DNA of 64,000 nt from Chlorops oryzae (Eukaryota > Arthropoda > Insecta > Diptera > Chloropidae): contig CM035807.1 in NCBI GenBank assembly GCA_020466095.1, forward strand, positions 7,140,240 through 7,204,239, given 5' to 3'. The position numbers and the translations under genes were made by a program. The notes under the pieces were generated by a model. It was not told the origin of the DNA and did no database searches. It saw only the letters and a program-made list of their open reading frames with translations. Shown here one piece after another: positions 1-13,500 of the stretch (positions are counted from its first letter, which is position 1; each line of letters begins with the position of its first letter).

Positions 1-983
1 GCCTCTCATGCATGCAGAGAAGACTTTGGTGTTAAAGTGTGAAATTTGATTTACAATAGTGTGACATTTCTGTAGTGTCATTTCATTGTACAGTGTGACA
101 TATGCATGATTGAAATACTAGTAGGGTTAAAGAGAATTATAACAAAAACCAAACAAAATAGGATGCAACGTGGGATGACGCCAGTCAATTTGATATCCTC
201 CCAACGTTAATGGAATCAAACTAATTAGATTCATTGGAAAATATGTTCCTCAAAGGTCGAGAGAGAGAGAGAGGAGAGCTTTTGTGACAGGAAGTGTTAA
301 AATGGAAACGAAGTCGGACTTCTCTTCTAGGCAAAAAATAAATAAATAAATGAAACCTGCCGACATCAAGGCTTTGAAGTGTTAAGAACTGGCACTTGCA
401 CAATCGTCGTCCGTCCGGTTGGATCTTAGAATAACTCAGCAACATTTTATAGCCTTCACTTCGATCTCTTGCGGTCAGTTCGGCAGTTCGTCGGCGCAAT
501 TCTTTAAAGTCTTGAAGCACACACAACGTTTAAACAACATAATCAAGTCACCTTCGAGTGCTACAACATACTTGTGAGTCTTTCTTGAGCTTGAGCAGCA
601 ACAAGTCGCTAGCTTCAAAATGAATTCATAGATTCACGCAACTTTTGTTGCATCTTAAATAGAAAGAGAGGCGGCTTTGCTTTTATTTATTTTATTCAAT
701 TTGTTTTTATTTTATTCTTTTTTCCTTTATTGTTTTTAAGCCTATTCTTGAGACCTTCCTGAAAAAAGTACTTCAATTTTTGAGTGCCTACCAAGAAGAG
801 TCATTGAATAAATGTTTCTTTAAAAAAAAAAAAAAAGGAGAAGCGACTCTTGCTGGCCGTTCATGTGAGGTGTAAAAAAAGGCCCCCACAAATTGTAACG
901 ATTTTTATTTTTTTTATATATATATATGTACATATCTATATATGTATGTGTGTATTTTAAGTGATGAAAAAGTTCCAACTTAC
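1..983 (-). other. hth: hth intron, partial (continues left of the window)
   Basis: This is the start of the intron downstream of the linker exon, beginning with GTAAGTTGG. It contains TA-rich simple DNA (about 915-955), poly-T/poly-A tracts and a GA microsatellite at 259-278. Nothing coding was recognised. Confidence 0.85.
259..278. repeat. GA microsatellite
   Basis: A run of GA dinucleotides, slightly interrupted at the right end. Confidence 0.8.
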
Positions 984-1107
984 CAGGGTCTGATGTATCT
1001 AGGACAGGTGGTTGCTGTGATAATGGACCAGGTGTACTACCAGCGCCCGGCGATCTAGCATCATCGTTCATGGCGCCACCATACGATAATGATGAACTAG
1101 GAGGCCG
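984..1107 (-). CDS. hth: hth exon, Ser/Pro-rich linker before the homeodomain
   Basis: This 124-nt exon encodes 41 complete codons, RPPSSSLSYGG followed by AMNDDARSPGAGSTPGPLS and QQPPVLDTSDP, plus one G of the next codon (phase 0 in, phase 1 out). The minus strand has TTTTTAG before it and GTAAGTTGG after it. The sequence is the Hth linker between the HM domain and the TALE homeodomain. The next exon should supply the rest of an Asp or Gly codon and lead toward the homeodomain outside the window. Reading on through the donor gives only a short nonconserved tail (GKLELFHHLKY...) into TA-rich simple DNA, which I do not regard as coding. Confidence 0.95.
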
Positions 1108-4100
1108 CTAAAAATAAAAAAAAATACAAATAGCAAAATAAATAAATAAACACTTCAAGAGATCGTAAATTACTTTAACTGTTATTTAATTATTATTTAA
1201 TGGTACGCTTAAAAGCTACATTAAGCTAAATTAGATTCTTTTAAAAAGCCATTCGTTAATTGTCAGTTTTTGGTTGTTTGTTTTTTTTTTTTTCTCAATA
1301 TAATAATAAATTCAAAACACGATTTTGATTTCAAAATGTTTTGTGACGAAAAAGTTGCTTAGGCAAAAAATTCGGCGTGTACGTGATGGAGGTCTTAGAA
1401 GAAATCCAGCAAAGCAATTAAGTGGGGGGAACTTTTGGTACAATGTTTATAATGGTCATTAAATTCGCTTGTTGTTTCTTCAACTCAAACATGCCTGGCA
1501 ACATGACTGTTTATACGAAGGACTTACATCAATTTTCTTCCAGTCCTTTCGAGGACCAGCAATCTTTCTAAGGGCGTCTCTTATTGACGTCATTGACTGT
1601 AGTATTTAATTTCAATTCCTCAAGCAACAACAAAACTTTTCAATTCAATCATATGACGCAGAAGCACATATACATGTTGCTAGCTACCTATCGCGTAATA
1701 TAGACTTAATATTTTTAATTATTTAACTTCTTGTTTAAATTGTCTAGACATTGGAGCACCATTTTAGCAATGTAAATATTAAATATTCGTCCAAGGTACT
1801 CTTTAGACACCCAGACAGCCCATATTTTTCTATATAATTTTTTTTATATTTTTTCAAGCGCTTTTTATATGCCCGAAACGGGCAGTGGGTTAACATTTCT
1901 AATATTATTTTCAACGGTTTTTCTATCGTTTATACAAACATTGACGCTTTGCCTTTAATTGAAATGCAGACGGCGTTTATAATTGCACGTTTTAAGACAT
2001 TTAAATTGCACATTTTAAAATGGTAGAGGAAAAGCAATAAAGTGGCATTTTTATTATCAATTACCAAGCAGGATACGACTCAAATTCAGTGAGTTTATTA
2101 AATGTTTTAGAACTTATTCGAAATCCCGAGACCGAAGAGCGATGGGTGGTTTAACTAAATAGCATTTTATATGCGCATTAAAAACAGTAGCTGAAAATCG
2201 CTGAAAATATCAATCAAAAAAAGATATTTATTTAATTACAAAAATGTTTCATCCACTCGAAATGTTGCTTCGAAAAGGATCATAAGGAAAAATAAATATT
2301 TAAATATAAATAAATTTTAAATAAACGGATGGCGAGTGACCTCGAATGAGAGTTAATCTTCCTGCCACTGATCTAGATATCTGGAATACTTAAAAAGTAT
2401 TTAAACTATTTTAAATTCTCTTTGAACGCAACTTGAGTTTAAGAAACTTTTGACTTTAAAGCTTAGAGCAACATGTTTCAGAACGACATTGTTGGCGTAC
2501 CTCTATTAAAAATCCATAAAAAGAAATGTTCATAAATCTCATATAAATTCTTACGTGTGCAAAAGCTAATAATAAATTAAAAGCCATCGATGGAATATTA
2601 ATAATAGAAAAAGAAATTTCAAAAAGAATTGAAAATCAATAAAAGAAGAAAAAAAAAAACAAACCAGCAACAATGTTTAAGCAACAATATATCCATATGA
2701 GGGCGTTATTAATATGCGATTGAACAGAATATTAGCGACACTTTTTTTGCATTCTGCATACGAAATGATTTGACAGACAGACAGACGCACCGAGAGGCCT
2801 TTTCGAAAACTTTCTGATGACTTTACGAGCCTGAGAAAATAATAATAAGCCGCAGAACAATAACGCTGAAAAAAAAAACACTAACAAAAATACCTTTAAC
2901 GACGTGTGAAGTTTATTGAAGTAGCAGATTTAAGCGCTCAAGTTTTTTTTTTTTTTTTATTTCATACAGAAAATAAATGCTACGTATGCCGCATATCCTA
3001 CGACAATTAAAAACCATTTGTGGACGGGCATTTATGTAAATTGGAAATTCATAAAAAATAAATTTAAAAAAAATTAAAAAAAATTATGAAAACGATAACT
3101 ACGCGCATGTGTCTCGCCTTATCGTGCGTGCAACAAGAACGATCAAAGAAGCTCCTTTTTAAATCATTTAAAACAACTCTGCAACAAGAGGTGCACAGAA
3201 GGTGGAAAAAAAAGCGAAGAAGAAAAAAATGTCAAAATCAGAGATTTTCGTTTAATAAAATTCACAGCACGTCAACGTGTCTAGCAACAAGAATTTCAAA
3301 GTCAAGAAGTCGGAATTTTTTTTTTTTTTTTTTAATGCCGCGCTTGCTTTTTGATATCACGACTTAAAGGAAAACTCTCAAGTAGCGCGCATTGAGCGTG
3401 TAAGCCTTCTTTATGCTAATAAACCGTTTGACGTCGAGACGTTTAAATCTATAGGGGCGAGATCTAATACAGCCACCAGCCGCAGCAACATTATCAACAG
3501 CAGCAGTAATCTTCGAAAATCATGATAAGTTGAGCAAGAGAAAAATATATGAAAATAATACACGCGTCGTGTGTAAATTAAAATATGCCAGCAGAACTCC
3601 AGCAGCGTGCCCACTGTGCATTTAAATTGAGCAAAGGTTGCTCGAGTGCCTCTCTCAACTTGTGTCACAATTTCCTTTCAAAATTCGAAAAAAAAAAATA
3701 TATACATATATGTATGTAGATATGGAAAAAAAAATTGTATCTATTTTCAATGACCCCATAAAGCTTCCAATGGACTTATTTTCAATCATTCAAATATCAA
3801 TTAGAATACTTGAAATTATCTTATTGAAAAATAGACATTTTCACTTAATTGTTAATTGAATCGAATTGAAAATGAACTTTCCAGCAACGAATTTCGATTT
3901 CGATTAGGGAAGTTGCAATCGTATTCATTTGAAATGCTCGTACGTTTGTATGCGCCCGATGTGTGCGTCCTCTTATTTTATTGGTTCATTTTTTCACCCC
4001 AATAAAAATTGGAATGTACTTACGAAAATCTTAAGTAGAATTCAAGTACGTTTTTATTGATAAAACAAAGGAGAAGGGGGAAAAACTAAGAAGAAAAAAA

Positions 4101-7100
4101 AAAAAAACATTGAAATAAAATCGAAAAAATTGTTTAAAGTGTTTTAAATGTGCGATGGATTTCATTGGGCTGCATAAGTATGTGCTCTCATTGAGTTATG
4201 TTCTTTTAAAAGATGAAATTTTTAATCAATTCTTCGTTGGATGCAAAAAAAAAAACCGATCTTTACACATACCCATAAACCATCATTCACTTAACAACAT
4301 ATTAAATAAGCGACATTTGGCTTCAAAATATGGTCTTGAAAAATAAAAAAAAAGAACTAAATGTCGCTTAAATGCTCCAAATGTATCAAAAAAACAAGTT
4401 GCATAAACATCTTTCAGCATTTCAAAATATCGCAAAATGCATTTGAGCCTTGCAACATTCCAGTTTAACAACATAGAATCATCCGCTTTGCAACATGCTT
4501 TTTTGTCGCACGAACATGATGTATACAGTTAACAAGGAGGAACATATTTTATTTTGATTTGAAGATAAATAAAATCGTTTTTAGAGTAAAACAAATTGCA
4601 AAATTTTTGATAAATATTTTAAAACATTAAAAATAAACAACCCATGGACTGAAAATAAGAGGAAAAAATTCAAAAGATTCGTGGGTGATATTTTGAGCAA
4701 TCAAAGATTAAAAAAGCTATATGTTGAGAGGCGTAAATTCTTAATTTAAAATTTTTTTGTTATAGAACTCTAAAGACACCAAAGGTGCAAATTGTTGATT
4801 CAATTACCGCTTTAGAAATTTTGCGCTACTTTTTTACGGTCAAGTGCTCAATGAAATTCAATAGCTTTGTCGGCAAGGCGAGCTCAGCCTTCAAGTAAGT
4901 GATTAATGCGCTTCTTGAACGTATCGAGTCAAGTGCGAAATATACTTCTTTTTTATGATGCAGTCACGAGCAATGAAGACGGCTCCAATTTTCTTTTTTT
5001 TTTTTTTTTTGAAGAATGGTGTCGAATTTCGAAAAGATCTTTTGATACATTTTTTTGAAGCTTGAATTCTTGAAACACGTGCGAAAGAAGAAGCTTGAAT
5101 CCTTTGACTTTTTCATGAGTTTTTTTAAGTTGACTAAAATATATACCTACTTATGTATAAGGTATGTTGAAGAACATCAATTCATGCATTCGGTTGATTG
5201 TGAAACACAATTTATTAATGAATAATTAAGAAAATGAAGCGCAAAGCTAAATATCAGCGATCCAACATAAAAGCTAATAACTTCATTAAGAGCTGATGGG
5301 AGCAGGTTCCTGCTGCTATCTATCGATATTGCGGCATGCCTTCTGTCCACTTTGGGGAAAATACTTCTGGTCCCAATGGACTTGACAGTTCTTTGCCGCT
5401 TCGCTTGCCATATTCAATGCGCTAAGCACTTCTTCTTTTTTCTCTCTCTGTCTCTCTTTGTCTCTCTCTCTGTCTCTGTTGTCTTCCCTTTTTATTTTAT
5501 TTTCTATATTATGGCACGCAATGACAGTGGCAGAAATTTCACAAAGCTACCGTTGCTATTCTATTCCGATACAAATAAGTGAAGTGGAATGTGTAGCAAC
5601 AATTTCTAATCATTTGGGTATACTAAAGTGATCAAGAAACAATTTCACTTAAAAAGAAAAAAAAAAAAACAATAATAAAAGAAGTTTTTCTCCCCATCTT
5701 CCCCCTTCTCTTGTCCAATACGTTCCATTTTCATGGACCTTTACTAAATAATGGAGCCCCAACAGTCAACTGTTATACGTAAGAATGTTGCAATTATTTA
5801 TTTATAACTTAAATGCTATCGAATCGAGCAAAAGGTAAAGACCATAAGAGAATTGCTATTTCTAACCACCTTTTTTTGATTCTACCTACCCCCGCTCGAA
5901 TGGTAGAATTTGTTTTGTCAATACTCGCAGCTGATATTGCAAAGGATGAAAGGGAACAAACTCAACCCCAAGTAACTTAGCGCGTGGTTGGCTAAAAACG
6001 ATGAAATAAAAGGACAAAAAATAGCAAAAAAAAAAAAAAAAAATTATAAAAAAGAAAACACGCGTGCTTGAATGCCTTTTGGCTTAAGAAAGTTGGCAAT
6101 ATGTACATTTCTCGTGGGAGTTACTCGAAGGCACAAGTTACCGAAGACAAGCGAGAGAGTTGGCAGTCATTTTATGCCACATGAATGACAGAAGCAATAA
6201 GCAAAATGGTTTTGGCTTTTTAATTTTTAATAATCCTAATACAAACTCTAAAGATATTTCAGAACTCAGCCTTAATACGAACAAAGAGGAAGTGTTTTGT
6301 AGCAACTTTAAGCAATGTGAAAATGAAAGAAATAAATTCAACAACGTATTACATTTTTCTTTTACTCAATTTTAAGTGAACATTATTGAATTGAATTGAA
6401 AAATTTGTCAATAAATTTAATTTAGACAAATAAAAACAATTTGTGTTTGAACAATTTAAAAGTGTCTTTATGTTTCTTTCAATTTTGTAGTTTGCAGCAT
6501 ATCGCTTATTTAGTAGCAAAAGAACTGATCGCTCGCAGCATGTTTAAATAATGGAAGAAGCATGTTGAACGCGATTAGTATCTAAACTTTAGAACGAATG
6601 AGTGGATTTGAACATGCTTTGAAGTGAGGGAAAATACTTGTATGATATTTTTTTTCTTAATTTTAATTAATTTCTTAATTAAAACAACAAGTTTTTAATA
6701 TTACAGTATCGAAATTGCTTCAGAACAAAATTATTCTCAATTTCAAATGTCAAATTTGCTTGAAATTTAAACAATTTCGATTAGTGTTTTAAGGATGAAA
6801 ATCATTTTCAATAGACTTTCAAGCAGCTTCAAAGACCACGATGAATATTTTTCAAAGTGAGAGACTTTTTTTTTAATATTTTTTTGATGCCCATCAATCA
6901 ATTTCGAACGGACCTCATTGAATTTTTTTCGAATTCTTTTGTTTTTCATTTCGAAATCGCTGAAAATCAAAACAATGACCTGCGTCTAAGAGTGCTTAAT
7001 TTCTTAATTACATCCTAAACTTGTGTCCTTGCTTCATTGTCCGAACGAAAAACACTTCTACTTTCGCACAACATAAAATACATTCAATCAAAAGAAGAAA

Positions 7101-7390
7101 AACAACATCGAGAAACAACAAACAACAGCAGAAAAAGAGAGAAAACAAACAGAACATTAGAAGAAGCAATCAAAACCTAAACTTTATTTAATGTGTTTAA
7201 GCAGCAACCGGACTTGAATAAAGCGTAAATAAAGCGAAAGGAAGCACACAACTACTTGCTTGAAGTAATTACTTCTTACTTCAACTTCAACTTCAACTTT
7301 CTTATTATTATTATGGAGTGTCCTGCGTGCAAAAACAAAAGGCCATAAACTTTTGCCTGATTTAGAGGATAATAAAGGAACACATACGTA

Positions 7391-7412
7391 CACACGCACA
7401 CACACACACACA
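7391..7412. repeat. CA microsatellite
   Basis: CACACG followed by a CA run within the large hth intron. Confidence 0.8.
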
Positions 7413-8434
7413 TATACCCATACGGAAGGGACACTCGAAAGTGTTGCCCCCGAGATAAGCTAAGCGAGATAGTCGAACGAAATGTGTGAGTGAAAAAGCT
7501 GTGAAGCCGAAAGTTTTGAAGAGTTTCCTCGCCAAACTTTGGCTATTAGGTAAGAAAACAAAGGAATTATCGTTTCTCTTCTAATTTTTTTCGTCTTTGA
7601 GGTAAAGGAAAAAATTAATTGAGCGTATCTGATGCATGGTGTTAACTTTATGTGAGATGACAAGGGGGTGGCCCTTTTATTATTTTTAGATTAGGTAAAT
7701 GTGTCTTTAGAATATATTCGAATTTGTTTGCAACATTTTGAATTGTGTTTAAAGAACTTTTCATACACATTGTATCTAGCCCTTTTGCATTGCCAGCCAA
7801 TTTTCTACATAACTGCACTAAGCCGGCTTAGTTGACCGCTGCAATAATTGGTGCGGCCTTTTTCCTTTTGGAATATTAACTTACAACCCTCATTTCGTGT
7901 ATTCCGTGGCGCTCAACAATCAGCGAGCGAAACGTTAATTGGCTGCATATTCTCGAATCTCATACCCCAGGATAACAACATAGGTACTTCTCTCGATATC
8001 AAAGTCGCATGCTTTCATAATCGAAGAAAAAATTTTCTCCGTGCGACAGAATTCTTCCGCAAAATCACATCCGAGTGGAAGTCAATTCAGCGCCCGAGAA
8101 CATGTAATTTAGTCAAGTGTGCCGTACGTACGTTGCTTCAAATAGGTCGTTCAACGGTAGCATTTACCCGGGTTCAACCTATCGCGGCAATCGTGCCAAC
8201 TAGGATAATCACTATAATTAAGGCGTTTCCTATATTTTTGGCGGATGTAACTACTTATTTTGTATTTCGTAGAAATCGAGGCGAGAGACAAAAACAAAAC
8301 GATCGAGTCCTGCAGACACCACTCGACGTGGAAACAATCAAATTATGGAATTCCATTTATGGCATAAAGTGTGAGAAAAGTAGTACCTACCACTGCCCTA
8401 AACGTTACTCTATATTTACACTTGAGCTTCAATG

Positions 8435-8479
8435 TCATCGTCATCATCGTCGTCGCGTCGTCGTCGTCGTCGTCGTCAT
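8435..8479. repeat. TCG/TCA trinucleotide microsatellite
   Basis: A stretch of (TCA/TCG)n, mostly CGT repeats. It produces poly-Asp, poly-Val or poly-Ser in spurious translations of the three frames. Confidence 0.85.
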
Positions 8480-9642
8480 CAACAGAAACGAGCGACGTTC
8501 GCTTGTCACTTGCAAGCGCACTTGAGCCCACCACCAACGTTAGTTGGACGTACCAGTAAAGTGTCTCGAACTGCGTTGAAATTTCCATAAGTCCTTTGGG
8601 TATTTGTATACCTCCATAAGGCAATGGAAAATGTTCAGCAGGACTTCTGTACTCTACTCTTTGGATTGCAAAAAAAAAAAAAAAAACATTTCCAACACGT
8701 GCAAAGGTGTTTTTCTGTGTACTCTGTTAATTTGTTGTTATTTTTCGTATGTACCTCAACATGTTGCAACAACACGTTTTTTGATCCGAAAGGGCGTTTT
8801 ATTTGCTCTCTTTTGCTTAATTGCTCAAAAGGGAAAGAAGAAAATTTTTTTTTGAATTTTTTCTTCCCTGAAAATGTGGAGCTAAACATTTTTGAAATCC
8901 TTTTTCTTTACTTTCCCACAAATATCAAAATCAGTGCTCAATTGCTCCAAGGCCTTTTAAGCTCTAATCCTACCTACCGCTGCAGTGTTTGCATTTGAAT
9001 CCCCCCCTCGCTTGAAAACATATAAATATTTTATATTAGGACAATGCAGCCTAGCTTAGACACAAACAGACAAATTCATTTGTATGATTTCACCTACGGG
9101 CAAGATTAAAAACAAAAAAAAAAAAAACAAAACAAGAGGATTATGAAAGAAAATTTCTTCTGTTGGGAATAATAATTTCCTACCCTTTGAAGAGGTTTTA
9201 TTCTCGAATTGTGATCGATTGTTAATCACCTTCTGGCTCATTTCATTATTGAAACGAGAAAACACACAACTGAATTTGTCAGGTTTTGTTTAATTGTTTG
9301 GCTTGGATTTTTGTGGTTCGGCTGAAATAATGCCCTCAGGACGATTGTACCCCTTTTTTTGATTTAATTCTTCATTCTTTGTTAAACAAATTTTCACACA
9401 CTCTTGTAGGGCTTTTGAAAATAGAATAAGAATAAGGATATGTCTCTGCCATCTCTGATTTGATATAAATAAAATGTTTTTGAAAATATGAGAAACTGTT
9501 ATTTATATGACTTATAAATTATAGTCAGGTGCGTGGAGATGGGGCCATTTTCTGATAGGCCGCTTGGAGTTTTCTAACGAGTTCGAAGGAAAATTGTTTA
9601 TAACCAGTTTCAAGAAGTTTCTTTGATAACATTAGATTAAAG

Positions 9643-10536
9643 CAGACCTGTTAAATCCCGATTAAGATTAATAATCATGAATTATTGTTCTTTTTTTAAT
9701 CCATAATCATTATTAATTTAACTTCTTGAAATTTTTGATTATTAATGATTGCGATTACCAAATAATCGTGAAATAATCAGGACTATTTCAGACTAATGAA
9801 AAAAATCAGAAAAAATCAAAAAATAATCAAAAAAATAATCCCGATTAATTTTAGATTATTTTTGAATTTATTTTTGATTATTTTGATTTTTCCTGATTAT
9901 TTTTGGTTTTTTGATTTTTTTTGATTAATTTTGATTTGTTCTGATTTTTTTTTATTAATTTTAATTATTTTCAATTTGTAATTGAATATAATTAAATGTA
10001 GTACAGCGAGGGGCCCATATGTCCTTGCCTATGACATCGCAATGTAAAATTCGCCTCTCGAAAGTATTGCCGGTGGTTTGACGAGGGGTGGTCCTAACCA
10101 CAGGTGGCCGGTGAATTCACTTGTCTGGTGCCGGTCCCACGGACTATAGGGAAACTTTGGAAAAACGATGTTATTCAATTATAAATTGAAAATAATTAAA
10201 ATTAATAAAAATCAGAACAAATCAAAATTAATCAAAAAAAATCAAAAAACCCAAAAATAATCAGGAAAAATCAAAAATAATCAAAAAAAAATCAAAACTA
10301 TTCAAAAATAATCTAAAATTAATCGGGATTATTTTTTTGATTATTTTTTGATTTTTTCTGATTTTTTTCATTAATCTAAAATAATCCTGATTATTTCATG
10401 ATTATTTGGTAATCGCAATCATTGATTAATATAGGTCATACAAAAATAATCATTAAATAATCACTATTTCACTCATAAGAAAAAAATAATCTGATTAATT
10501 AATCATTAATTAAATAATCATTATTTAACAGGTCTG
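9643..10536. mobile_element. hAT-type foldback MITE with 8-bp target duplication
   Basis: The element begins CAGACCTGTTAAAT and ends with the exact inverted copy ATTTAACAGGTCTG. It is flanked by identical 8-bp repeats GATTAAAG (9635-9642 and 10537-10544), the target-site length of hAT transposons, whose ends commonly start with CAG. Arms of about 350 bp (9643-9990 and 10170-10536), built of TAATCA/TTGATT-rich DNA, are inverted copies and would fold into one long hairpin. The 170-bp loop has a different, balanced composition. There is no transposase, so it is non-autonomous. Confidence 0.88.
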
Positions 10537-13500
10537 GATTAAAGTTTTTTTTTGGTTTTTATTTTCTTAGGAGATCTAAATGATGCTTTCTTATGAACTC
10601 TTATGGCTGCTAAATACGAAACCAATAGTTTCAAAAACTTTATGAAAACGTCTTTTTTATATTTATTTTTGAACAGCAAAATGAAAGGGGTATTGCAGCT
10701 TTTTCGAGCAGAACTCGACAATGCATGATCCGATTTTAACGATTTGTGCCTTTAATTTAAGAAAATAAATCCCTCTAACACTGTTTCTTACATGGCTTAA
10801 AGATCTGTGAAGAGAATAAGGTCCTGCAGACCTTTTATTCATAAAAAACATACATATTTTTAACGAAAATTCATCAAGTTTTTCTATCATCAGGATGAAA
10901 AATATCGTTAGCAGATACATTTTAAAAAATTTCTTATTTAAATTTGGTTCTTTACTCAAAAAAATGAGATATAAGTTTTCAAAATCCATGCATAAATGAC
11001 AAAGATATAATTTTATAAGCGAAGGACTAAAAGAAAGATAAGCAACAAAAATTATACATTTAAGCTTTAAAGTATGCAACGTATTTTTGTGATAAGGCTT
11101 AAATCTAAAATTTTCATTGTTTATTTTGCTTTTACTCCATTATTGCTTTAAAGAAAAACGAAAATCTTTCACTCGTAAACGCAAACAAAATGGTTTCGAT
11201 GCATTCAAACATGCATTCGTGCATCCAAAGAGCATGCACTTTTCATAAGCCGGCCTCATTTACAGTTGGCAGCATGTTGCTATCACTAGAACAGGCCCTA
11301 CTGGCTGAAGGCTTAAGACCTTACGTTTCCATATATTGGCGACACCATAGATTAAAGATACTGAATGCTTAAAAATAATGCAAATAAGATAATTATTCAA
11401 ATCGCATGTTTCAAGCAATTTCATCACATGACCGCAGCCGAACTATTTCAACTGAAGGTTCTGCTCCCAGCTCGATTAAAAGAAGAGTGTAAAATGAAGT
11501 GGAGAATATATCGTCGATTTGATTCTTATTTGATTCTCAGATAACATGCAACTATCTTACTAAAGAGTTAAGTCTATTTTTTTTTTTTCATGTTGCAACA
11601 AGGAAACACATGGAAGAAAAACAAAATCAGAAAACCCAAGGCTCAGTCGTTGCAGCATGAATGAAGGAACGAAAGCAACATGAGAATCGTTCGTCTTTCG
11701 TCGTTCAAATAAGAATTTTGTTTTAACAACAACGTTGACGTTTTAAATTAAGTTTGAAAGGAAATCACTTTTTTTCTTCCTCTCCGTCTCTCAATCTCCC
11801 TCTCCCTGTTCGTACTTTTTCTTCCCCTTTTACACTAGACTAGGTTTTACGGTCAGAAATGGGAAATGGGCATGGTAGACGGCATCATCTTAACATGAAA
11901 ACATTAATCGTATAATTAATTTGATGCATGTATGCAAAGTATTTCGTGTAACATGTCACACGCTCGATGCATTGCTTAACGAATGAGTCCGACGACTTCA
12001 ATCCACATACTCTAAACACTCTATGCACTGTGTATGCACTCTTTGTACATAGAATGCATGCAGCAAATGTTGCTGCAACACTCTTAGCAACTCTTAGCAT
12101 GTTACGGTATTAAGCGCTGTTCTTGTTGCTTATCAGATTTTCTTTCGTACGGCAGAAAGGAATAAAAAAAAAAAAAAATGGAAGGAAACTCTGCTTAACA
12201 ACAAACTGATCTGATCTAGAGGGCAGGTTTCTAGTTCGTAACCGACTTGTCTTCTGGCGCTGTAAAATTTCAAAGATCATCACCTTCTGATTGACTCACA
12301 CTAGACGACATTCGTACTTGCACGGTTTGTGTCCGCGATAAGAAGAAGAATCTTTTAAGTGCAATAAAAAAGAAACCTTTTTATCCTGATTTTTATTATT
12401 ATTTTTAATTTTTTTTTTTTTTTTTTACTATTTGTTTTTAGTTTTTCTGAAGCTCTTCATTTCAATTAAAATTTCCTTTATATGCCTTTAATATTTCTTC
12501 AGTTGCCTTCTTCGGTTTTCACCAGCCTGCAACATGCCCCCGAAGTCTTCTTCTTCTTTGCACACTCAACTCGTACTTGACATGCTACAAAGTGTTAATC
12601 TCTAATTTTATCTTGATTTCTTGGTCTCCAAATCAGTGGAATTGCCAGTATGTCCGTTTGATGGAAAATGCAACAGCAAAAAAAAGACAGAAAAAAGTGA
12701 GAGAAAAAAAAAATCGTCCTCACGAAAACTGGTTCTCAATTTGCTTAGGCAACTTTTGCGAGTATTTATCATGAAATCATGTTCTGCTAAAGATAAGCCT
12801 GACATTTGAAATTGTCTATTTTTTTCTCCATTATTTCTTTGCATGGGCTAAATTTTTCTCCTTTTGAGTTCCTGTCTATTTTCATGCGATTTGTTTATAT
12901 GTGACTATCGTAAAATAAAGGATTAGTCGAAGGTATGCCCAACCGGTTGGAAAATTTTCTTGATGAAACATCACGGAAATATAGCCATGTCGAATGGAAT
13001 GACATGCGAGTCTATTTTTTTTTTTTTTTTCAGACGTCATGCCACAGTAACATGTGAGTTCTTTGCTGATTTTCGGGTTAAGATAAGCGCCAAAGTAGTT
13101 AGTATTAGAGGTAGGAAATAGAAGAGATTGCCTTATTAAGATTCCGGGTTAGAGTTTGAAATACTTAAAAGAACTTGCGGCAATATAGTATTATCGAATA
13201 ATTTTTGTTTAGAATATCGAAAAAAATGCCAGGACCCTACTTAAAAGCATCGTAAATCGTCCTAATTGCAAAGAAACTTCTTCGATAAAGCGATCTCGTT
13301 CTCGACTATTATTACATATTTTTGTGAATTTTTGACGGTTCTAAAATGTGGAAATTAGTGTATTTATACATTTTTGAATTATTTATTAAAAAGTGAGACT
13401 AAATTGATCCCTGAAAGATGATGCAACAATCAATTCAATTTCTTAAACTGTCATAAAAGCTTCATCGACGAAAATGCAGCTAAACACATAGTTTCATCAA

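Noticed and set aside
820..1071. Minus-strand open frame starting at the internal ATG of the linker exon
   Set aside because: Only the part down to 984 is exon. The rest is intron read past the GTAAGTTGG donor into TA simple DNA.
1870..1884. TGCCCG-AAA-CGGGCA hairpin as a terminator
   Set aside because: This is eukaryotic intronic DNA, and a six-pair hairpin of this kind is expected by chance somewhere in the window.
7848..8525. Plus-strand open frame of about 225 codons, the longest not formed by a satellite
   Set aside because: It opens at TTG and contains no ATG at all. Its end runs through the TCG/CGT microsatellite (poly-Val), and I recognise no domain. It is kept only as a composition finding.
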